DNA of 56,049 nt from Rickettsia typhi (GCA_945888065.1 CAMCZU010000005.1:1-56049); one strand, 5' to 3'; shown: positions 27,506 to 36,668, numbered from the stretch's first letter. The notes: generated by a model from the sequence alone, not told the origin. Numbers and translations are program-made.

Positions 27506-28228
27506 ATGACTTCTAAAATAGACTCAGAAATTAAAAAATTTTCTTTAATTGCAAAAGATTGGTGGAAAAAAGATGGTAAATTTAAAATTTTACATCAATT
27601 TAATAAAGCTAGGATTGATTTTATAGATAACTCAATTAAACAATATAATGAAGATAATAATATAAAAAATCAAACAATTTTAGATATAGGCTGTGGAGGT
27701 GGACTACTAAGTGAACCTTTTTATAAAAAAGGATTTAGTGTTGTAGGAATTGATGCATCTGAAGAATCAATTTATCAAGCTACTCAACACTCAAAAATTG
27801 ATAATCTTAATATCAAATATATAACTACCACGGCTGAAGAATTACTAGCTAGTGATAAACATCAATATGATATAATTTTTGCAATGGAAATTATAGAACA
27901 TATTGCTAATCCAAATACCTTTATTGATACAATATCACAATTGTTAAAACCAAATGGGCTAATTTTTATTTCTACAATCAATAGAAATATAAAATCATTA
28001 TTATTAGCTAAATTTAGTGCTGAATATATTTTAAATTGGCTTCCTAAGGGAACACACTCTTACAATAAATTTATTACCCCAGCTGAAGTAAGCACATTAC
28101 TTAACACACATCATTTATTTATACAAGATATAAAAGGTATTGATTTTAATATTTTTAATAATACTTGGAATTTACAAAATAAACCACAAGTAAACTATAT
28201 TCTTTGTGCTAAAAAATTAACTAAGTAA
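27506..28228 (+). CDS. ubiG: Ubiquinone biosynthesis O-methyltransferase UbiG
   Basis: A 240-residue SAM methyltransferase that performs both O-methylations of ubiquinone synthesis. The UbiG N-terminus is plain (EIKKFSLIAKDWW, then FKILHQFNKARIDFI), followed by LDIGCGGGLLSEP (about 57-69) and MEIIEHIANP. The 3' end overlaps the convergent grxC by 12 bases. It belongs with ubiA, ubiD and rquA in the quinone set. Confidence 0.95.
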   Translation: MTSKIDSEIKKFSLIAKDWWKKDGKFKILHQFNKARIDFIDNSIKQYNEDNNIKNQTILDIGCGGGLLSEPFYKKGFSVVGIDASEESIYQATQHSKIDNLNIKYITTTAEELLASDKHQYDIIFAMEIIEHIANPNTFIDTISQLLKPNGLIFISTINRNIKSLLLAKFSAEYILNWLPKGTHSYNKFITPAEVSTLLNTHHLFIQDIKGIDFNIFNNTWNLQNKPQVNYILCAKKLTK

Positions 28229-28468
28229 TTTATCTAGCTCTCCTTTTTGCATAAAAACTATTAAATCATCGCATCCGCCTATGTGTGCATCGTTAATAAA
28301 AATTTGTGGAACTGTTTTTCTACCATTACTTCTTTGTAGCATTTCATTTAATTTATTAGGATCTTTTTGAATATTATATTCAATAACTTGCAAATTTTTT
28401 GACTCTAATAAATGTTTTGCCTTTACACAATACGGGCAAATAATTTTTGTATACATTTCTATTTTCAT
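28217..28468 (-). CDS. grxC: Glutaredoxin 3 (dithiol)
   Basis: An 83-residue class I glutaredoxin with the CPYC active site (residues 12-15), the TVPQIFI segment with its cis-Pro, and GGCDDL for glutathione binding. It reduces protein disulfides and mixed disulfides with glutathione. Probably cotranscribed with comF upstream (gap 19 bases). Confidence 0.95.
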   Translation of the reverse strand: MKIEMYTKIICPYCVKAKHLLESKNLQVIEYNIQKDPNKLNEMLQRSNGRKTVPQIFINDAHIGGCDDLIVFMQKGELDKLLS

Positions 28469-28487
28469 TTTATTTACCTATGTTTAA

Positions 28488-29219
28488 TTATATTTTTAAT
28501 ATACCATCTACTCTTGCTAAAGACAATACTGCAACCTCTTTTGCATTATATTTTTTTAAAACTTTTGAACACTCATAAATTGTAGATCCTGTGGTAATTA
28601 TATCATCTAATAAAATAATTTTTTTACCTTTAATTAAATCTTTGTATTTATTGCTAACATCAAAAGATCCCTTAACATTTTTTAATCTTTCTGTTTGTGA
28701 TAAAAATTTTTGATTTTTTGTATTTTTAATTTTTTTTAAGATAAACATATTACTTGGAATTCCAACATTTTTAGATATCTGCTTAGCTAAAATTGCAATG
28801 TGGTTGTATTTACGTTTCATAAGCTTAAAAAAATGCATTGGTGTAGGAATAATAATATCATAACCTAATAGTTGATTGTTGTGTAAAATAATGTCAGACA
28901 AAGTTTTGCTAATGTATTTAGATAAATACATTGCATCGTTATCTTTAAATTTATTTACTAAAGTAAAAATTTGTGGACTATATGAATACTTATAATAGAC
29001 ATAATTAAAAAAATAATCTTTATTAACACAACTACCACATTGTTTATGCAAAGCATCTTTAGGCAAAATAAAACCACAACTTATACAATATTTTATTGGT
29101 GCTTTTAGAGAATTAAAACAAACAGAACATAATCCTTTTGTCATTACTAATTTATCACAAATAAAACATTGGGGTGGATAAATAAAATTAATAATTTTTT
29201 GTATCTTAACAAACAACAT
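28488..29219 (-). CDS. comF: ComF-family phosphoribosyltransferase-like protein
   Basis: A 243-residue ComF homologue: an N-terminal zinc-finger-like double-Cys region (CFICDKLV, CSVCFNSL, CISCGFIL, CGSC) and a C-terminal PRTase-like fold with IILLDDIITTGSTIYEC (about 206-222). In competent bacteria ComF helps single-stranded DNA handling during transformation; it is also kept in many non-competent species. No other competence gene is in the window. In alphaproteobacteria comF commonly sits beside the divergent methyltransferase and the grxC gene, as here. Confidence 0.9.
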   Translation of the reverse strand: MLFVKIQKIINFIYPPQCFICDKLVMTKGLCSVCFNSLKAPIKYCISCGFILPKDALHKQCGSCVNKDYFFNYVYYKYSYSPQIFTLVNKFKDNDAMYLSKYISKTLSDIILHNNQLLGYDIIIPTPMHFFKLMKRKYNHIAILAKQISKNVGIPSNMFILKKIKNTKNQKFLSQTERLKNVKGSFDVSNKYKDLIKGKKIILLDDIITTGSTIYECSKVLKKYNAKEVAVLSLARVDGILKI

Positions 29220-29271
29220 AAATAGTGCTATAAATATGAAATAATAAATAATTTAGCTTAAAGTATATCAA

Positions 29272-30069
29272 ATGATGGAAATTTTTAATAGAAAATTATT
29301 AAATATTAAACAAAATAATCTAGCTTTTAACTATGCAAATTATAATTTTGTTAAAAAAGAGGTTGTTTCAAATGTTTTAGATAGATTATACGATGTAAAA
29401 ATTGATTTTAAAAATGCTTTAGATATAGGTTGTTCTATTGGCGAAGTAGCAGATTATTTGAAAAACACCTCAAAAATACAATCTTTAACTCAAATAGATG
29501 AATGTCAAGCAATGTTAGATCAAAATATCTATCCAAATAAAATATTGTCAGATTTACAAAACATCTCATTGCCTGAAAATAGTTTTGATTTGATAATTAG
29601 TATATTTGCTTTACATAATATTAATGATTTATCTAAAATGTTTACAAAAATTTATAATCTTTTAACATATGGTGGGCTTTTTGTGTGTTCTTTACCTATT
29701 GTTGGAACCTTAGCAGAGCTAGAACAAGCACTTATGCAGTCTGAAATTGAATTATATAGCGGATTTTCTCCTAGAATTCATCCTTTTTCAGATTTAACAA
29801 CTTTAGGCAATTTACTTCAATCTACAAAATTTAAAAATATTATTGCAGATAAAGATTCTCTTTCTATTATGTATAAAAATCCATATAACATTTTTAAGGA
29901 TTTAAAACATTCTCTTCAAGGAAATATTTTAAACAATAAGAATAACAACATTGTATCTAAAGCATTTTTTCCTAAGGTAATAAGTAATTTATCTTCTTTT
30001 ATAGATGAAGAATCACAGCATTATAAAATATCTATTGTGTATTGCAATTTAATTGCTTGGAAAGAATAA
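29272..30069 (+). CDS. NDUFAF5/BioC-like SAM-dependent methyltransferase
   Basis: A 265-residue protein of the alphaproteobacterial family related to BioC and to mitochondrial complex I assembly factor NDUFAF5. It begins IFNRKLL, has the SAM loop ALDIGCSIGEVADYL (about 49-63), and the family segments SLPENSFDLIISIFALHNINDL and SGFSPRIHPFSDLTTLGNLL. The NDUFAF5 group hydroxylates an Arg in a complex I subunit; whether bacterial members do this is not settled. Start could be either of two adjacent ATG codons. It opens a plus-strand run to 33670. Confidence 0.8.
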   Translation: MMEIFNRKLLNIKQNNLAFNYANYNFVKKEVVSNVLDRLYDVKIDFKNALDIGCSIGEVADYLKNTSKIQSLTQIDECQAMLDQNIYPNKILSDLQNISLPENSFDLIISIFALHNINDLSKMFTKIYNLLTYGGLFVCSLPIVGTLAELEQALMQSEIELYSGFSPRIHPFSDLTTLGNLLQSTKFKNIIADKDSLSIMYKNPYNIFKDLKHSLQGNILNNKNNNIVSKAFFPKVISNLSSFIDEESQHYKISIVYCNLIAWKE

Positions 30070-30072
30070 ATT

Positions 30073-30771
30073 ATGAAATTACCAAAGCTTTACAAAGGAA
30101 AATTAATAAAAAGATACAAAAGATTTTTAGCAGAGGTATATTTACAAGACTTAAATCAAACAATTATAGCACATTGCCCTAATTCTGGATCAATGATGAC
30201 CCTAAATGAAGAAAATTTAGAAGTATATGTAAGTAAAAACACTAACCCCTTAAACAAATTAGCTTACAAACTAGAATTAGTAAAAAATAAAAATAATGTT
30301 TTAGTTGGTATTAATACATCTATAACAAATAAAATTGTGCTAGATGGATTAGAAAATCAACTTTTTAGTGAATTTAAAGAATTTACAAACATAAAACCTG
30401 AAGCTACTTTTAACAAATCTCGCTTTGATTTTTATTTAACAAATAAGCAAGAGAAAATTTTTTTAGAAGTTAAAAATGTAAGCCTAGTAAGGCAAAACTT
30501 ATTAGCTGAATTTCCAGATTGCAAAACTACTCGCGGAGAAAAACATTTACAAGATTTAATCCTTGCAAAACAACACAATTTTAGATGCATAAGCTTATAC
30601 ATTATACAAAGAGAAGATGCAAATAAATTTTCTATTGCAAAAGATCTAGATGCTAAGTATTATTCTACAATAACACAAGCTAAAATTTTTGGTGTAGAAT
30701 TATTATGTTATAATTGTATTGTTAATACAAATGAAATTAAAATTAATAAAAATATACCTATTGTAATATAA
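30073..30771 (+). CDS. sfsA: SfsA DNA/RNA nuclease-family protein
   Basis: A 232-residue SfsA. Family marks: HCPNSGSMMTL (residues about 34-44), SRFDFYLT followed by EKIFLEVKNVSLV (PD-(D/E)XK-like core), and AEFPDCKTTRGEKHLQDL. First described as a sugar-fermentation stimulator in E. coli and later as a nuclease-fold protein; in vivo role unclear. It starts three bases after the preceding gene. Confidence 0.93.
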   Translation: MKLPKLYKGKLIKRYKRFLAEVYLQDLNQTIIAHCPNSGSMMTLNEENLEVYVSKNTNPLNKLAYKLELVKNKNNVLVGINTSITNKIVLDGLENQLFSEFKEFTNIKPEATFNKSRFDFYLTNKQEKIFLEVKNVSLVRQNLLAEFPDCKTTRGEKHLQDLILAKQHNFRCISLYIIQREDANKFSIAKDLDAKYYSTITQAKIFGVELLCYNCIVNTNEIKINKNIPIVI

Positions 30772-30786
30772 CTAAAAGCTTACTAA

Positions 30787-31572
30787 ATGGAAAAATTATA
30801 CTCGTATAAAAATATTAATGGCTTACAAATACCTATTTATAATAATGAAGCATTTAAAAAATTACAAATTGCAGGAAAACTTGCCTATGATACCCTTGAA
30901 TATATAGCTCCATTTGTAAAAGTTGGGGTATCAACTGAAGAGTTAGATGACTTATGCCATAATTTTATTGTCAAAAACAATGGGATACCTGCAACCCTAG
31001 GCTATAACGGGTATCCTAAATCTAGTTGTATTTCTTTAAATTATGAAATTTGCCACGGGATTCCAAATAACAAAAAATTAATTGAAGGTGATATCTTAAA
31101 TATAGATATTACAACTATTGTAGATGGATATTATGGTGATATTAGTAAAATGTTTTCTGTAGGTAAAATATCTCCTAAAGCACAAAAATTAATCAATATT
31201 ACAAAAGAATGCTTAGATGCATCTATTAATATTTTAAAACCAGGGATATCATTGTTGCAAATTGGTGAAACAATTGAAAAAATTGCACATAAAAATAATT
31301 TTTCTGTAGTAGAAGATTTTTGTGGACACGGCATTGGGCATCAATTTCATCAAGAACCAAATATCCTACATTATGCTAACTCAAACTATAATCTAATTTT
31401 AGAAGAAGGTATGGTGTTTACAATTGAACCTATGATTAATGCTGGTAAAAAAGATACCAAAATGCTAAGCAATGGCTGGACAGCAATTACAAAAGATTTT
31501 TCTCTATCTGCTCAATTTGAACATACAATTGGTATAACAAAAAATGGATGTGTAATTTTTACACAAAAATAA
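30787..31572 (+). CDS. map: Methionine aminopeptidase type I
   Basis: A 261-residue type I enzyme that removes the initiator Met. The five metal ligands are visible: Asp in NIDITTIVDG, Asp in YYGDISKM, His in GHGIGHQFHQ (about residue 182), Glu in FTIEPMI, and Glu in FEHTIGI. Length is standard. radC begins three bases after the stop. Confidence 0.97.
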   Translation: MEKLYSYKNINGLQIPIYNNEAFKKLQIAGKLAYDTLEYIAPFVKVGVSTEELDDLCHNFIVKNNGIPATLGYNGYPKSSCISLNYEICHGIPNNKKLIEGDILNIDITTIVDGYYGDISKMFSVGKISPKAQKLINITKECLDASINILKPGISLLQIGETIEKIAHKNNFSVVEDFCGHGIGHQFHQEPNILHYANSNYNLILEEGMVFTIEPMINAGKKDTKMLSNGWTAITKDFSLSAQFEHTIGITKNGCVIFTQK

Positions 31573-31574
31573 TA

Positions 31575-32249
31575 ATGACAAATGAAATAAATCAAGGACA
31601 TAGAAAAAGATTAAAGGATAAATTTTTAGAACATCCTGATTCTATGCTAGAATACGAACTCCTAGAACTAATACTATTTTATGCTATTCCAAGAAAAGAT
31701 GTAAAAACCTTAGCAAAAACTTTATTAAATGATTTTGGATCTTTAACAAAGTTATTTAATGCTAACAAATTAGAATTATTAAAATATGATAACATTACAG
31801 AAAATACCTATACTTTATTAAAATTAATAAAAAAAAGTCATTCCTTTTTACTTTTAAAAGAAATAAAAAACAAGCATATTATTACAAACTGGTCTGATGT
31901 ATTAGATTACTGCTATTCTGAACTAGCTTTTGAAAAAAATGAATTTATTAAAATTTTGTATCTTAACTCTAAAAATTATGTAATTAAAGAAGAAACCCTG
32001 CAAGAAGGAACTATAAATTATGTAAATATAAATTTAAGAGAAATTATAAAAAAAAATTTAGAAATTGGGGCAATGTCTTTTATTTTAATTCATAATCATC
32101 CATCTGGAGATTTTAACCCCTCTCGTGAAGATATAGAAATAACATTAAAATTAGCAAAAATTGGTGCTAACTTAAATATAACACTCCACGATCATATAAT
32201 TATTAGTAAACAAGGTGCTTTTTCTTTTAAAAATTCAAATTTATTATAA
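31575..32249 (+). CDS. radC: RadC-family (MPN+/JAMM) protein
   Basis: A 224-residue RadC. I take ATG 31575, directly after the map stop, rather than an in-frame start inside map; it gives the family N-terminus GHRKRLKDKFLEHP. A helix-hairpin-helix region precedes the JAMM metal site HNHPSGDFNPSREDI (about residues 174-188). Despite its name, RadC is not firmly tied to recombination repair; it may act on DNA or protein conjugates. Confidence 0.93.
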   Translation: MTNEINQGHRKRLKDKFLEHPDSMLEYELLELILFYAIPRKDVKTLAKTLLNDFGSLTKLFNANKLELLKYDNITENTYTLLKLIKKSHSFLLLKEIKNKHIITNWSDVLDYCYSELAFEKNEFIKILYLNSKNYVIKEETLQEGTINYVNINLREIIKKNLEIGAMSFILIHNHPSGDFNPSREDIEITLKLAKIGANLNITLHDHIIISKQGAFSFKNSNLL

Positions 32250-32326
32250 AAATTAAAAAGTTGAAAAAAATTATAAATCATACTATTATGATAGGTATTA
32301 TATAAATAACAAAATTGTGGTGTAAA

Positions 32327-32992
32327 ATGTCTGTAAATTTAATAGCTATCAAAGAATTATTATTAAAAGAACTACCAGATGCTGATATAAACATTTATGA
32401 TTCTGTGGGCGATGGTAATCACTTTGAGGCAACTATAATTTCTGATAAATTTGTAAATAAAACCGATATTCAAAGACACAAAATGGTTTATGATGCCTTA
32501 GGTAGCATTGTAGGAAACGAAATGCACGCATTATCACTTGATACAAAAACTTTTAGTGAAAATACAAGCAATAATCCAAATACAAAAAATGACACATTAA
32601 ACACTATAGATAAAATAGTTGATGATTCTAATTTTATACATAACTACAATAACTCTACAAATAACACAAGTAATGATGTATTAAAAAAAATAGATGAAGT
32701 TGTAAAAAATTATCCTGTAGTATTGTTTATGAAAGGAGCAAAAACTGCTCCTATGTGTGGTTTTTCTTCTGTTGTGTGCCAAATTTTATTATCTTTAGGT
32801 GTAGAGTTTGAAGATATTAATGTGTTATCATCAGAAGAAATTAGAGAAAATATTAAAGTATATTCTCAATGGCCTACCATACCTCAATTATATATAAAAG
32901 GTGAATTTATTGGTGGATGTGATATTGTAAGAGGGATGTTTGAAGATAATTCCTTGCAAAACTTGTTTAAAAAACATAATTTATTAACATAA
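32327..32992 (+). CDS. BolA-monothiol glutaredoxin (Grx4) fusion protein
   Basis: A 221-residue protein joining two partners that are normally separate. Residues 1-74 are BolA: RHKMVYDALGSIVGNEMHAL (50-69) with the invariant His67 that helps hold a shared [2Fe-2S] cluster. Residues about 75-115 are an Asn/Thr-rich linker. Residues 116-221 are a monothiol glutaredoxin: LFMKGAKTAPMCGFSS with CGFS at 144-147, WPTIPQLYIKGEFIGGCDI (182-200). The linker segment NDTLNTIDKIVDD resembles the first helix of the Grx domain (NDVLKKIDEVVK), as if that helix was duplicated. BolA and Grx4 form heterodimers in iron regulation and Fe-S delivery, so the fusion should make the complex obligatory. The start is ATG 32327; a TTG four codons earlier is possible. 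Confidence 0.93.
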   Translation: MSVNLIAIKELLLKELPDADINIYDSVGDGNHFEATIISDKFVNKTDIQRHKMVYDALGSIVGNEMHALSLDTKTFSENTSNNPNTKNDTLNTIDKIVDDSNFIHNYNNSTNNTSNDVLKKIDEVVKNYPVVLFMKGAKTAPMCGFSSVVCQILLSLGVEFEDINVLSSEEIRENIKVYSQWPTIPQLYIKGEFIGGCDIVRGMFEDNSLQNLFKKHNLLT

Positions 32993-33013
32993 AAGCAATC
33001 ATAAGGTAAATAA

Positions 33014-33670
33014 ATGTTGGCATTAGATTATGAATTCATTCATTCTAAAGAAAAACAAGATAATATTCTAGTAATATTACACGGATATGGCTCTAACTCA
33101 TCTAATTTTCAATCTATGTTGCCATCTTTATATAAATTAAAAAACACTAGCTTTGTAATTCCTAATGCTCCTTTTATATGCGATTTACATACCAGTGGGT
33201 ATCAATGGTTTCCTTTAACTATAAAAAACGATCATTATACAATTTCAAGTGTTAGAGATGTGTTAAAAGCTAATTTTATCTTAAATTCTTTTATAAAATA
33301 TATCAAAAAAACACATAACATAGATAATAATAAAATTTCACTTTTTGGTTTTTCTCAAGGTGGAATTTTAAGTCTTTGCAATGGGTTGTATCATCGTAAA
33401 GAATATAATTGTGTAATTTGTCATAGTGGATCTTTTTATGCTCCAAATGCAATTAAATTAATTGAAAAATTTAATTATAATCAAAATATTTTATTAATAC
33501 ACGGCAAAGCAGATAAAGTTGTGCCATTTTCTCATATTGAAAAAACTCAACAATATCTTGTAAAAAACAACATAAAATATGAAACTTTTTTTAAAGATAA
33601 TCTAGAACACAATGTAGATGAAGAAACCATAAGTGCTACCCAAAATTTTATTTTAAAAAATTTGCATTAA
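33014..33670 (+). CDS. Alpha/beta hydrolase, phospholipase/carboxylesterase family
   Basis: A 218-residue esterase like E. coli YpfH and the acyl-protein thioesterase group. The nucleophile elbow is GFSQGG (about 115-120), the oxyanion region is HGYGSNSSNF (23-32), the Asp is in IHGKADKVVP (about 173) and the His in LEHNVD (about 203). No signal peptide, so cytoplasmic. Natural substrate unknown. It ends the plus-strand run. Confidence 0.87.
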   Translation: MLALDYEFIHSKEKQDNILVILHGYGSNSSNFQSMLPSLYKLKNTSFVIPNAPFICDLHTSGYQWFPLTIKNDHYTISSVRDVLKANFILNSFIKYIKKTHNIDNNKISLFGFSQGGILSLCNGLYHRKEYNCVICHSGSFYAPNAIKLIEKFNYNQNILLIHGKADKVVPFSHIEKTQQYLVKNNIKYETFFKDNLEHNVDEETISATQNFILKNLH

Positions 33671-33826
33671 ATTAATTGACTTTTGATACAAAATCAAGAA
33701 TAATAAATGTATTCTTGAGAATGCTGATTATAAAATTTTTTAGTTATATAATCCATTTTATTTATCAATATACATAAATAAAAAATATCAGGACAAATAA
33801 AAAAGTAAAAAATAAAGGAACTTATT

Positions 33827-34441
33827 ATGAGTAAAAGGCTTAATGCTAAGCATAAAATTGATAGAAGATTAGGTGTAAACCTATGGGGAAGAACAAAATC
33901 TCCATATAACAAAAGAACAACTCGCCCAGGTCAACACGGCGCACAACCTAAAAAACCTAGTGATTATGGTATTCAGTTGTTAGCAAAACAAAAATTAAAA
34001 GGCTATTATGCAAATATTGGAGAAAGACAATTTAGAAAATATTTTGATGAAGCTATTAGAAGACAAGGTGATACTTCTCAAAACTTAATTGGATTGCTAG
34101 AAACTCGTCTAGATGCTGTTGTTTATAGAATGAAATTTGTTGCAACTATGTTTGCTGCTCGTCAGTTTGTAAACCACGGGCATATTTTAGTAAATGGAAA
34201 AAAAGTTAATATTCCATCTTACAATGTAAAACCAAATGATGAAATTGAAATTAAAGCAAAATCAAAAGACTTAGCTGTAGTTCTTATGGCAATTGAAAGT
34301 GCAGAAAGAGAAGTTCCTGCATATATGGAAGTTGATCATAAAATTAAAAAAGGTAAATTTTTACATGTTCCAAAATTAGAAGATGTTCCTTATCCTGTTA
34401 AAATGGAACCAAATATTATTATAGAGTTATACTCTAGATAG
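33827..34441 (+). CDS. rpsD: 30S ribosomal protein S4
   Basis: A 204-residue S4, a primary 16S rRNA binder. The N-terminal [15 protein letters not shown] and TRPGQHGAQ segments and the S4 RNA-binding domain ([14 protein letters not shown], then [20 protein letters not shown]) are intact. AGGAAC lies ten bases before ATG. It is monocistronic: upstream on the plus strand TTGACT-17-AATAAT (from 33676) is a plausible promoter, and an 8-bp hairpin (33694-33718) overlaps its -10. A terminator follows directly. Confidence 0.97.
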   Translation: MSKRLNAKHKIDRRLGVNLWGRTKSPYNKRTTRPGQHGAQPKKPSDYGIQLLAKQKLKGYYANIGERQFRKYFDEAIRRQGDTSQNLIGLLETRLDAVVYRMKFVATMFAARQFVNHGHILVNGKKVNIPSYNVKPNDEIEIKAKSKDLAVVLMAIESAEREVPAYMEVDHKIKKGKFLHVPKLEDVPYPVKMEPNIIIELYSR

Positions 34442-34444
34442 TTT

Positions 34445-34488
34445 AAAAAAGGGGGAAAATATTTGATGTTATATTTCCCCTTTTTTTT
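34445..34488 (+). terminator. Rho-independent terminator of rpsD
   Basis: GGGGAAA and TTTCCCC form the stem (with a further A-tract/T-tract extension and one bulged G and A), ending in eight T on the plus strand. It starts four bases after the rpsD stop. The A-tract would also let it serve the convergent bigR gene. Confidence 0.9.
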
Positions 34489-34522
34489 ATTTAATGTATT
34501 ATCAAAAAATATATTTAACTAA

Positions 34523-34840
34523 TTATTGTAATTTTGTGTTTTCACAAAACACTTGTAGTTGTGCAATAAGATTAGCAATCTCTTGATTTTTAATTTCATA
34601 AAATATTTTTTGAGCCTTATTTTGAGATGTTAATATCCCCTCTTCTTTCATTTTTAATAACATTTGAGACACGGCAGGTTGAGAAATTTGTAAAAAATCT
34701 GTAATTTCTCCAACACTTTTTTTACCTTCTAACAAAAAGCATATAGTCATTAATCTATTATCATTACTAATAATTTTTAAAATACTTGCCATATATTGTG
34801 CTTTTTTTCTTAAATCTTCTTTGTTTTTTGTATTTATCAT
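34523..34840 (-). CDS. bigR: ArsR-family repressor, BigR/SqrR-like sulfide sensor
   Basis: A 105-residue winged-helix regulator. The recognition helix is in ISQPAVSQMLLKMKEEGIL (residues about 61-79). Two cysteines stand where BigR and SqrR keep their persulfide-sensing pair: one in LMTICFLLEGKK (about residue 34) and one near the C-terminus in QVFCEN (about 99). In BigR these form a di- or tetrasulfide link that releases DNA. The gene is divergent from the rhodanese/persulfide dioxygenase/TauE operon, which fits control of sulfide detoxification. Confidence 0.88.
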   Translation of the reverse strand: MINTKNKEDLRKKAQYMASILKIISNDNRLMTICFLLEGKKSVGEITDFLQISQPAVSQMLLKMKEEGILTSQNKAQKIFYEIKNQEIANLIAQLQVFCENTKLQ

Positions 34841-34875
34841 TTTTTTAATTATTTTATGATTGACAATAAAATAAG

Positions 34876-34915
34876 TATATAATAATATTACAATATAAGC
34901 AAATTATTATATAAT
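34876..34915 (+). promoter_or_regulatory. Promoter of the sulfide operon overlapped by an 11-bp inverted repeat
   Basis: TTACAA (34888-34893), 16 bases, TATAAT (34910-34915) precede the rhodanese gene, which has GGAG eight bases before its ATG. TATATAATAAT (34876-34886) and ATTATTATATA (34903-34913) are perfect inverted copies that bracket the -35 and cover the -10. BigR-type repressors bind AT-rich palindromes in this position. In AT-rich DNA such repeats also occur by chance. Confidence 0.5.
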
Positions 34916-34944
34916 TCAACACTTATACAAACGGAGAAAAAACA

Positions 34945-35466
34945 ATGAATCAAGTAAAGCATATATCTTATGAAGAATTAAAAAATTTATTAAAACAAGA
35001 TACTATTTTAATTGATATTAGAGAACCCTCTGAGCATAAATCTTCTCATATACCTGGTTCTATTAATATTCCTAAAGATATTTTTACACAAAGCTTATTA
35101 AATAACCTATCTAATGATAATATTGTAATTTATTGTAAATCTGGAAATAGATGTTCTATGTTATTGCAAAATTTACAATTAAATGACAAACAACAAGTGT
35201 ATCATTTAACTGGTGGCACTAATGCTTTACCTAATGATGCTTTATCAAATAGCTCATCTAAAAAAGTTTTACCTTTAATGCAACAAGTTCAAGTTGCTAT
35301 TGGAATACTTATTATTGCATCTTATTTATTAGCATTTTTTGTAAATTACAATTTTATTTATGTTCCTGCTATTTTAGCTTGTGGATTAATATTTGCAGGG
35401 CTTAGTGGATTTTGTGGATTAGCAAAATTATTATCTAAAATGCCTTGGAATAAAATAAAAAATTAA
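34945..35466 (+). CDS. Rhodanese-like sulfurtransferase with C-terminal membrane domain
   Basis: A 173-residue protein: rhodanese domain (residues 1-90) with LIDIREPSEHKSSHIPGSINIP and the active-site loop YCKSGNRCS (Cys about 72), then two membrane helices of the DUF2892 type (about 113-160), the layout of E. coli YgaP. It should move sulfane sulfur at the inner membrane. First gene of the operon under the BigR-like repressor. Confidence 0.9.
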   Translation: MNQVKHISYEELKNLLKQDTILIDIREPSEHKSSHIPGSINIPKDIFTQSLLNNLSNDNIVIYCKSGNRCSMLLQNLQLNDKQQVYHLTGGTNALPNDALSNSSSKKVLPLMQQVQVAIGILIIASYLLAFFVNYNFIYVPAILACGLIFAGLSGFCGLAKLLSKMPWNKIKN

Positions 35467-35485
35467 CAAATAGGGTTTTAAAAAA

Positions 35486-36661
35486 ATGAAAGTAGAAAAA
35501 TTTTTTGATGAAAATACAGCAACATTTAGTTATATAGTAATAGATGAACTAACAAATAAATGTGCAATTATTGACTCCATTATGGATTATGATCACTATA
35601 GTGGTTCTGTATGTTATAAATCTGCCGATGCAATTATTGCTTATATTAAAAATAATAATTTACAAAATGAGTGGATTTTAGAAACACACATTCACGCCGA
35701 TCATATTAGTGCCGCTTATTATTTGCAAAGTAGTGTTGGTGGAAAAACAGGAATTGGCAAACATATTGGTGAGGTATTAAAATTTTGGGTTGGAGTTTTT
35801 GAAACTCAAAATGATACCCCTTTAACGGGCGAACAATTTGATGTATTATTTAATGATGGGGATAGTTTTAAAATTGGCAATTTAGATGTTAAGGTTATGC
35901 ATACTCCAGGTCATACTCCTGCTTGTGTGTGCTATTTAATAGAAACTGCTATTTTTGTGGGAGACACTATTTTTTCTCCATATGTAGGAACAGCAAGGTG
36001 TGATTTTCCAGGGGGAAGTGCAGAACAAATGTATGATTCAATCCAAAAAATTTATGCTTTGCCACCTAGCACTATGATTTATTTGTGTCATGATTATCCA
36101 CAATCTAAAGATAAATTATTATATAAGATATCTATTGAAGAACAAAAGCTAACAAACTCAATGATTAAAGCAAATACAACAAAAGAAGAATTTGTAGAAG
36201 CAAGAGAAACAAAAGATTACGGACGTGAAGTTCCAAAATTAATTATTCCATCTGTGCAAAGCAATATGAGAGGTGGATCTTTAGGTGAAAAATCTTCTGG
36301 TGGAGTGCAATTTATTAAAATTCCTCTAAATATTTTAAATAAAGATATTGGAGAATTTAAAAAAATAACATCAAAATATTATTATACAAATCATATTCCA
36401 ACTAAAATAGAAGATATTAAAAATAATGGCTTTACTAATATTATTTATTTTGCTAATAAAGTAGATGATAATTTTGTTAATTTAGCAAAAGCAAATGGTT
36501 TGTTTATTCATATAATTAATATAGATAACTCTAAGAATTTATCTGCTGAAAATATGGAGAGCTTTAAAAATATCTATAATAATCCAAACTTTAAAATATT
36601 AGGAGTATGTGAAGGTAATTTATTAAGCTTAACTGCTTGGAAAATATTAAAGGGTAAATAA
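35486..36661 (+). CDS. Persulfide dioxygenase (ETHE1-like) fused to a DUF442-like domain
   Basis: A 391-residue protein. Residues 1-240 are a metallo-beta-lactamase-fold persulfide dioxygenase: THIHADHISAAYYL (about 67-80), HTPGHTPACVCY, VGDTIFSPYVGTARCDFPGG and LCHDYP supply the iron ligands and substrate pocket. It oxidises glutathione persulfide to sulfite. Residues about 285-390 look like a degenerate DUF442/phosphatase-like domain: Cys in GVCEGNLLSLTAW replaces the C-x5-R loop, with the Arg lost. BigR-operon Blh proteins carry the same two domains but with DUF442 first, so the order here appears swapped. Confidence 0.88.
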   Translation: MKVEKFFDENTATFSYIVIDELTNKCAIIDSIMDYDHYSGSVCYKSADAIIAYIKNNNLQNEWILETHIHADHISAAYYLQSSVGGKTGIGKHIGEVLKFWVGVFETQNDTPLTGEQFDVLFNDGDSFKIGNLDVKVMHTPGHTPACVCYLIETAIFVGDTIFSPYVGTARCDFPGGSAEQMYDSIQKIYALPPSTMIYLCHDYPQSKDKLLYKISIEEQKLTNSMIKANTTKEEFVEARETKDYGREVPKLIIPSVQSNMRGGSLGEKSSGGVQFIKIPLNILNKDIGEFKKITSKYYYTNHIPTKIEDIKNNGFTNIIYFANKVDDNFVNLAKANGLFIHIINIDNSKNLSAENMESFKNIYNNPNFKILGVCEGNLLSLTAWKILKGK

Positions 36662-36668
36662 TAATAAA

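Noticed and set aside
33694-33718. 8-bp hairpin before rpsD as a terminator of the esterase gene
   Set aside because: No U-run follows the stem, and it overlaps the likely -10 of rpsD, so a terminator call is not supported.
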